In this document: piece by piece, positions 6,155 to 6,640 of the stretch | Layout of the letters: each line of letters begins with the position of its first letter | How positions within the stretch are numbered: the first letter of the stretch is position 1 | Assembly (NCBI GenBank): GCA_947460045.1 | Contig: CANHGC010000090.1 | Location: 1 to 6,640 of the forward strand | DNA length: 6,640 nucleotides | Direction of reading: 5' to 3' | Source of the DNA: Bacteroidota bacterium | GTDB lineage: Bacteria; Bacteroidota; Bacteroidia; NS11-12g; UBA955 | Program-made: the position numbers and the translations under genes | Notes under the pieces: generated by a model | Databases searched by the model: none | Told to the model about the DNA's origin: nothing | The model's input: only the letters and a program-made list of their open reading frames with translations

Positions 6155-6640
6155 ATGGCCCTCAAACAAGAGTTATCGCAAAAGTTTCTGCAAAAGCTGA
6201 GTCCCCAACAGATTCAGTTCATCAAGCTGCTGCAGCTCAACACCCAAGACTTTGAGGAAAAGGTGAGTCAAGAGCTCCTCGATAACCCCGCCCTTGAAAA
6301 CCTAGAAGGTGTGGATGATGGCATCGACTACCGCGGTGGCGACGAACGGAACAACGAAATTAGCAAAGAGAAATCCGACGAAAACAAAGAAAGTTACGAC
6401 GCAGAAGACCTCAACGTCAACAGCGATTTTGATGAATACAGTCACGACATCAACGTAGATGAGCTGTTGCGTGCCGGTGGCGACGACGATTACGGCAGTT
6501 TTCGCATGGGGGAAGATTACAACAACGAAGAGCAGCGCGACATGCCCATGGCGGCGCAAAGCACCTTCCACGAATACCTCTACGAACAAGCCCGCGCCAT
6601 CTTCGAAGACCAAGAGCTAGAACTCGTTTACCACCTCATC
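6155..6640 (+). CDS. rpoN: RNA polymerase sigma-54 factor, N-terminal part (runs off right edge)
   Basis: The first 162 codons of an open frame continuing past the window. Residues 7-48 are sigma-54 Region I, the activator-interacting segment: a Gln/Leu-rich helix with LSPQQIQFIKLLQL (15-28), followed by FEEKVSQELLDNPALE (33-48), the hallmark ...NPxLE motif. Residues about 51-130 form the variable, strongly acidic Region II with many Asp, Glu and Asn. STFHEYLYEQ (136-145) opens the core-binding domain. The DNA-binding domain and RpoN box would lie beyond 6640. The product directs RNA polymerase to -24/-12 promoters and needs an AAA+ activator. The ATG at 6155 has no Shine-Dalgarno sequence and sits four bases after a perfect -7 element, so leaderless translation is likely. 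It is divergent from asnS with no evident functional link. Confidence 0.93.
   Translation, partial: MALKQELSQKFLQKLSPQQIQFIKLLQLNTQDFEEKVSQELLDNPALENLEGVDDGIDYRGGDERNNEISKEKSDENKESYDAEDLNVNSDFDEYSHDINVDELLRAGGDDDYGSFRMGEDYNNEEQRDMPMAAQSTFHEYLYEQARAIFEDQELELVYHLI

Overview
The window comes from the chromosome of a member of the Bacteroidota, most likely a free-living one. Three things point there: a family S46 dipeptidyl-peptidase with the DPP7-type specificity residue, typical of this phylum; a ligase-associated exonuclease/ATP-dependent ligase pair; and several upstream sequences matching the Bacteroidota promoter consensus TAnnTTTG (with a TTTG about 19 bp further up in the best case). Shine-Dalgarno sequences are mostly absent, also usual for the phylum. 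I cannot name the genus. I see no mobile elements, RNA genes, CRISPR arrays or phage genes.

Layout, left to right. Positions 1-1143 (minus strand) hold a two-gene operon for a DNA-damage-response module: an MBL-fold exonuclease, then, overlapping it by 8 bp, the start of an ATP-dependent DNA ligase that runs off the left edge. A 127-bp divergent spacer follows. Positions 1271-3442 (plus) encode a secreted S46 dipeptidyl-peptidase with an intact catalytic triad. It converges on a TetR-family regulator (3572-4324, minus); a strong, symmetrical hairpin terminator at 3465-3494 lies between them. Behind the TetR gene is a 168-bp gap with the TetR promoter, a quasi-palindrome that could be its operator, and the untranslated tail of asnS. 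asnS (4493-6037, minus) encodes a Bacillus-type asparaginyl-tRNA synthetase with a charged helical insertion of about 75 residues. A 117-bp divergent spacer with promoters in both directions separates asnS from rpoN (sigma-54), which starts at 6155 and runs off the right edge.

The genes do not form one pathway. They are housekeeping or general-function units: DNA repair, extracytoplasmic peptide breakdown, an orphan regulator, translation, and an alternative sigma factor. I did not find a convincing undescribed system. The points most worth checking are: the ligase start, which seems to lack about 50-60 N-terminal residues of its family; the AsnRS insertion; -7 promoter motifs so close to the start codons of rpoN and tetR that their mRNAs are probably leaderless; and the TetR protein's disordered tail of about 60 residues.
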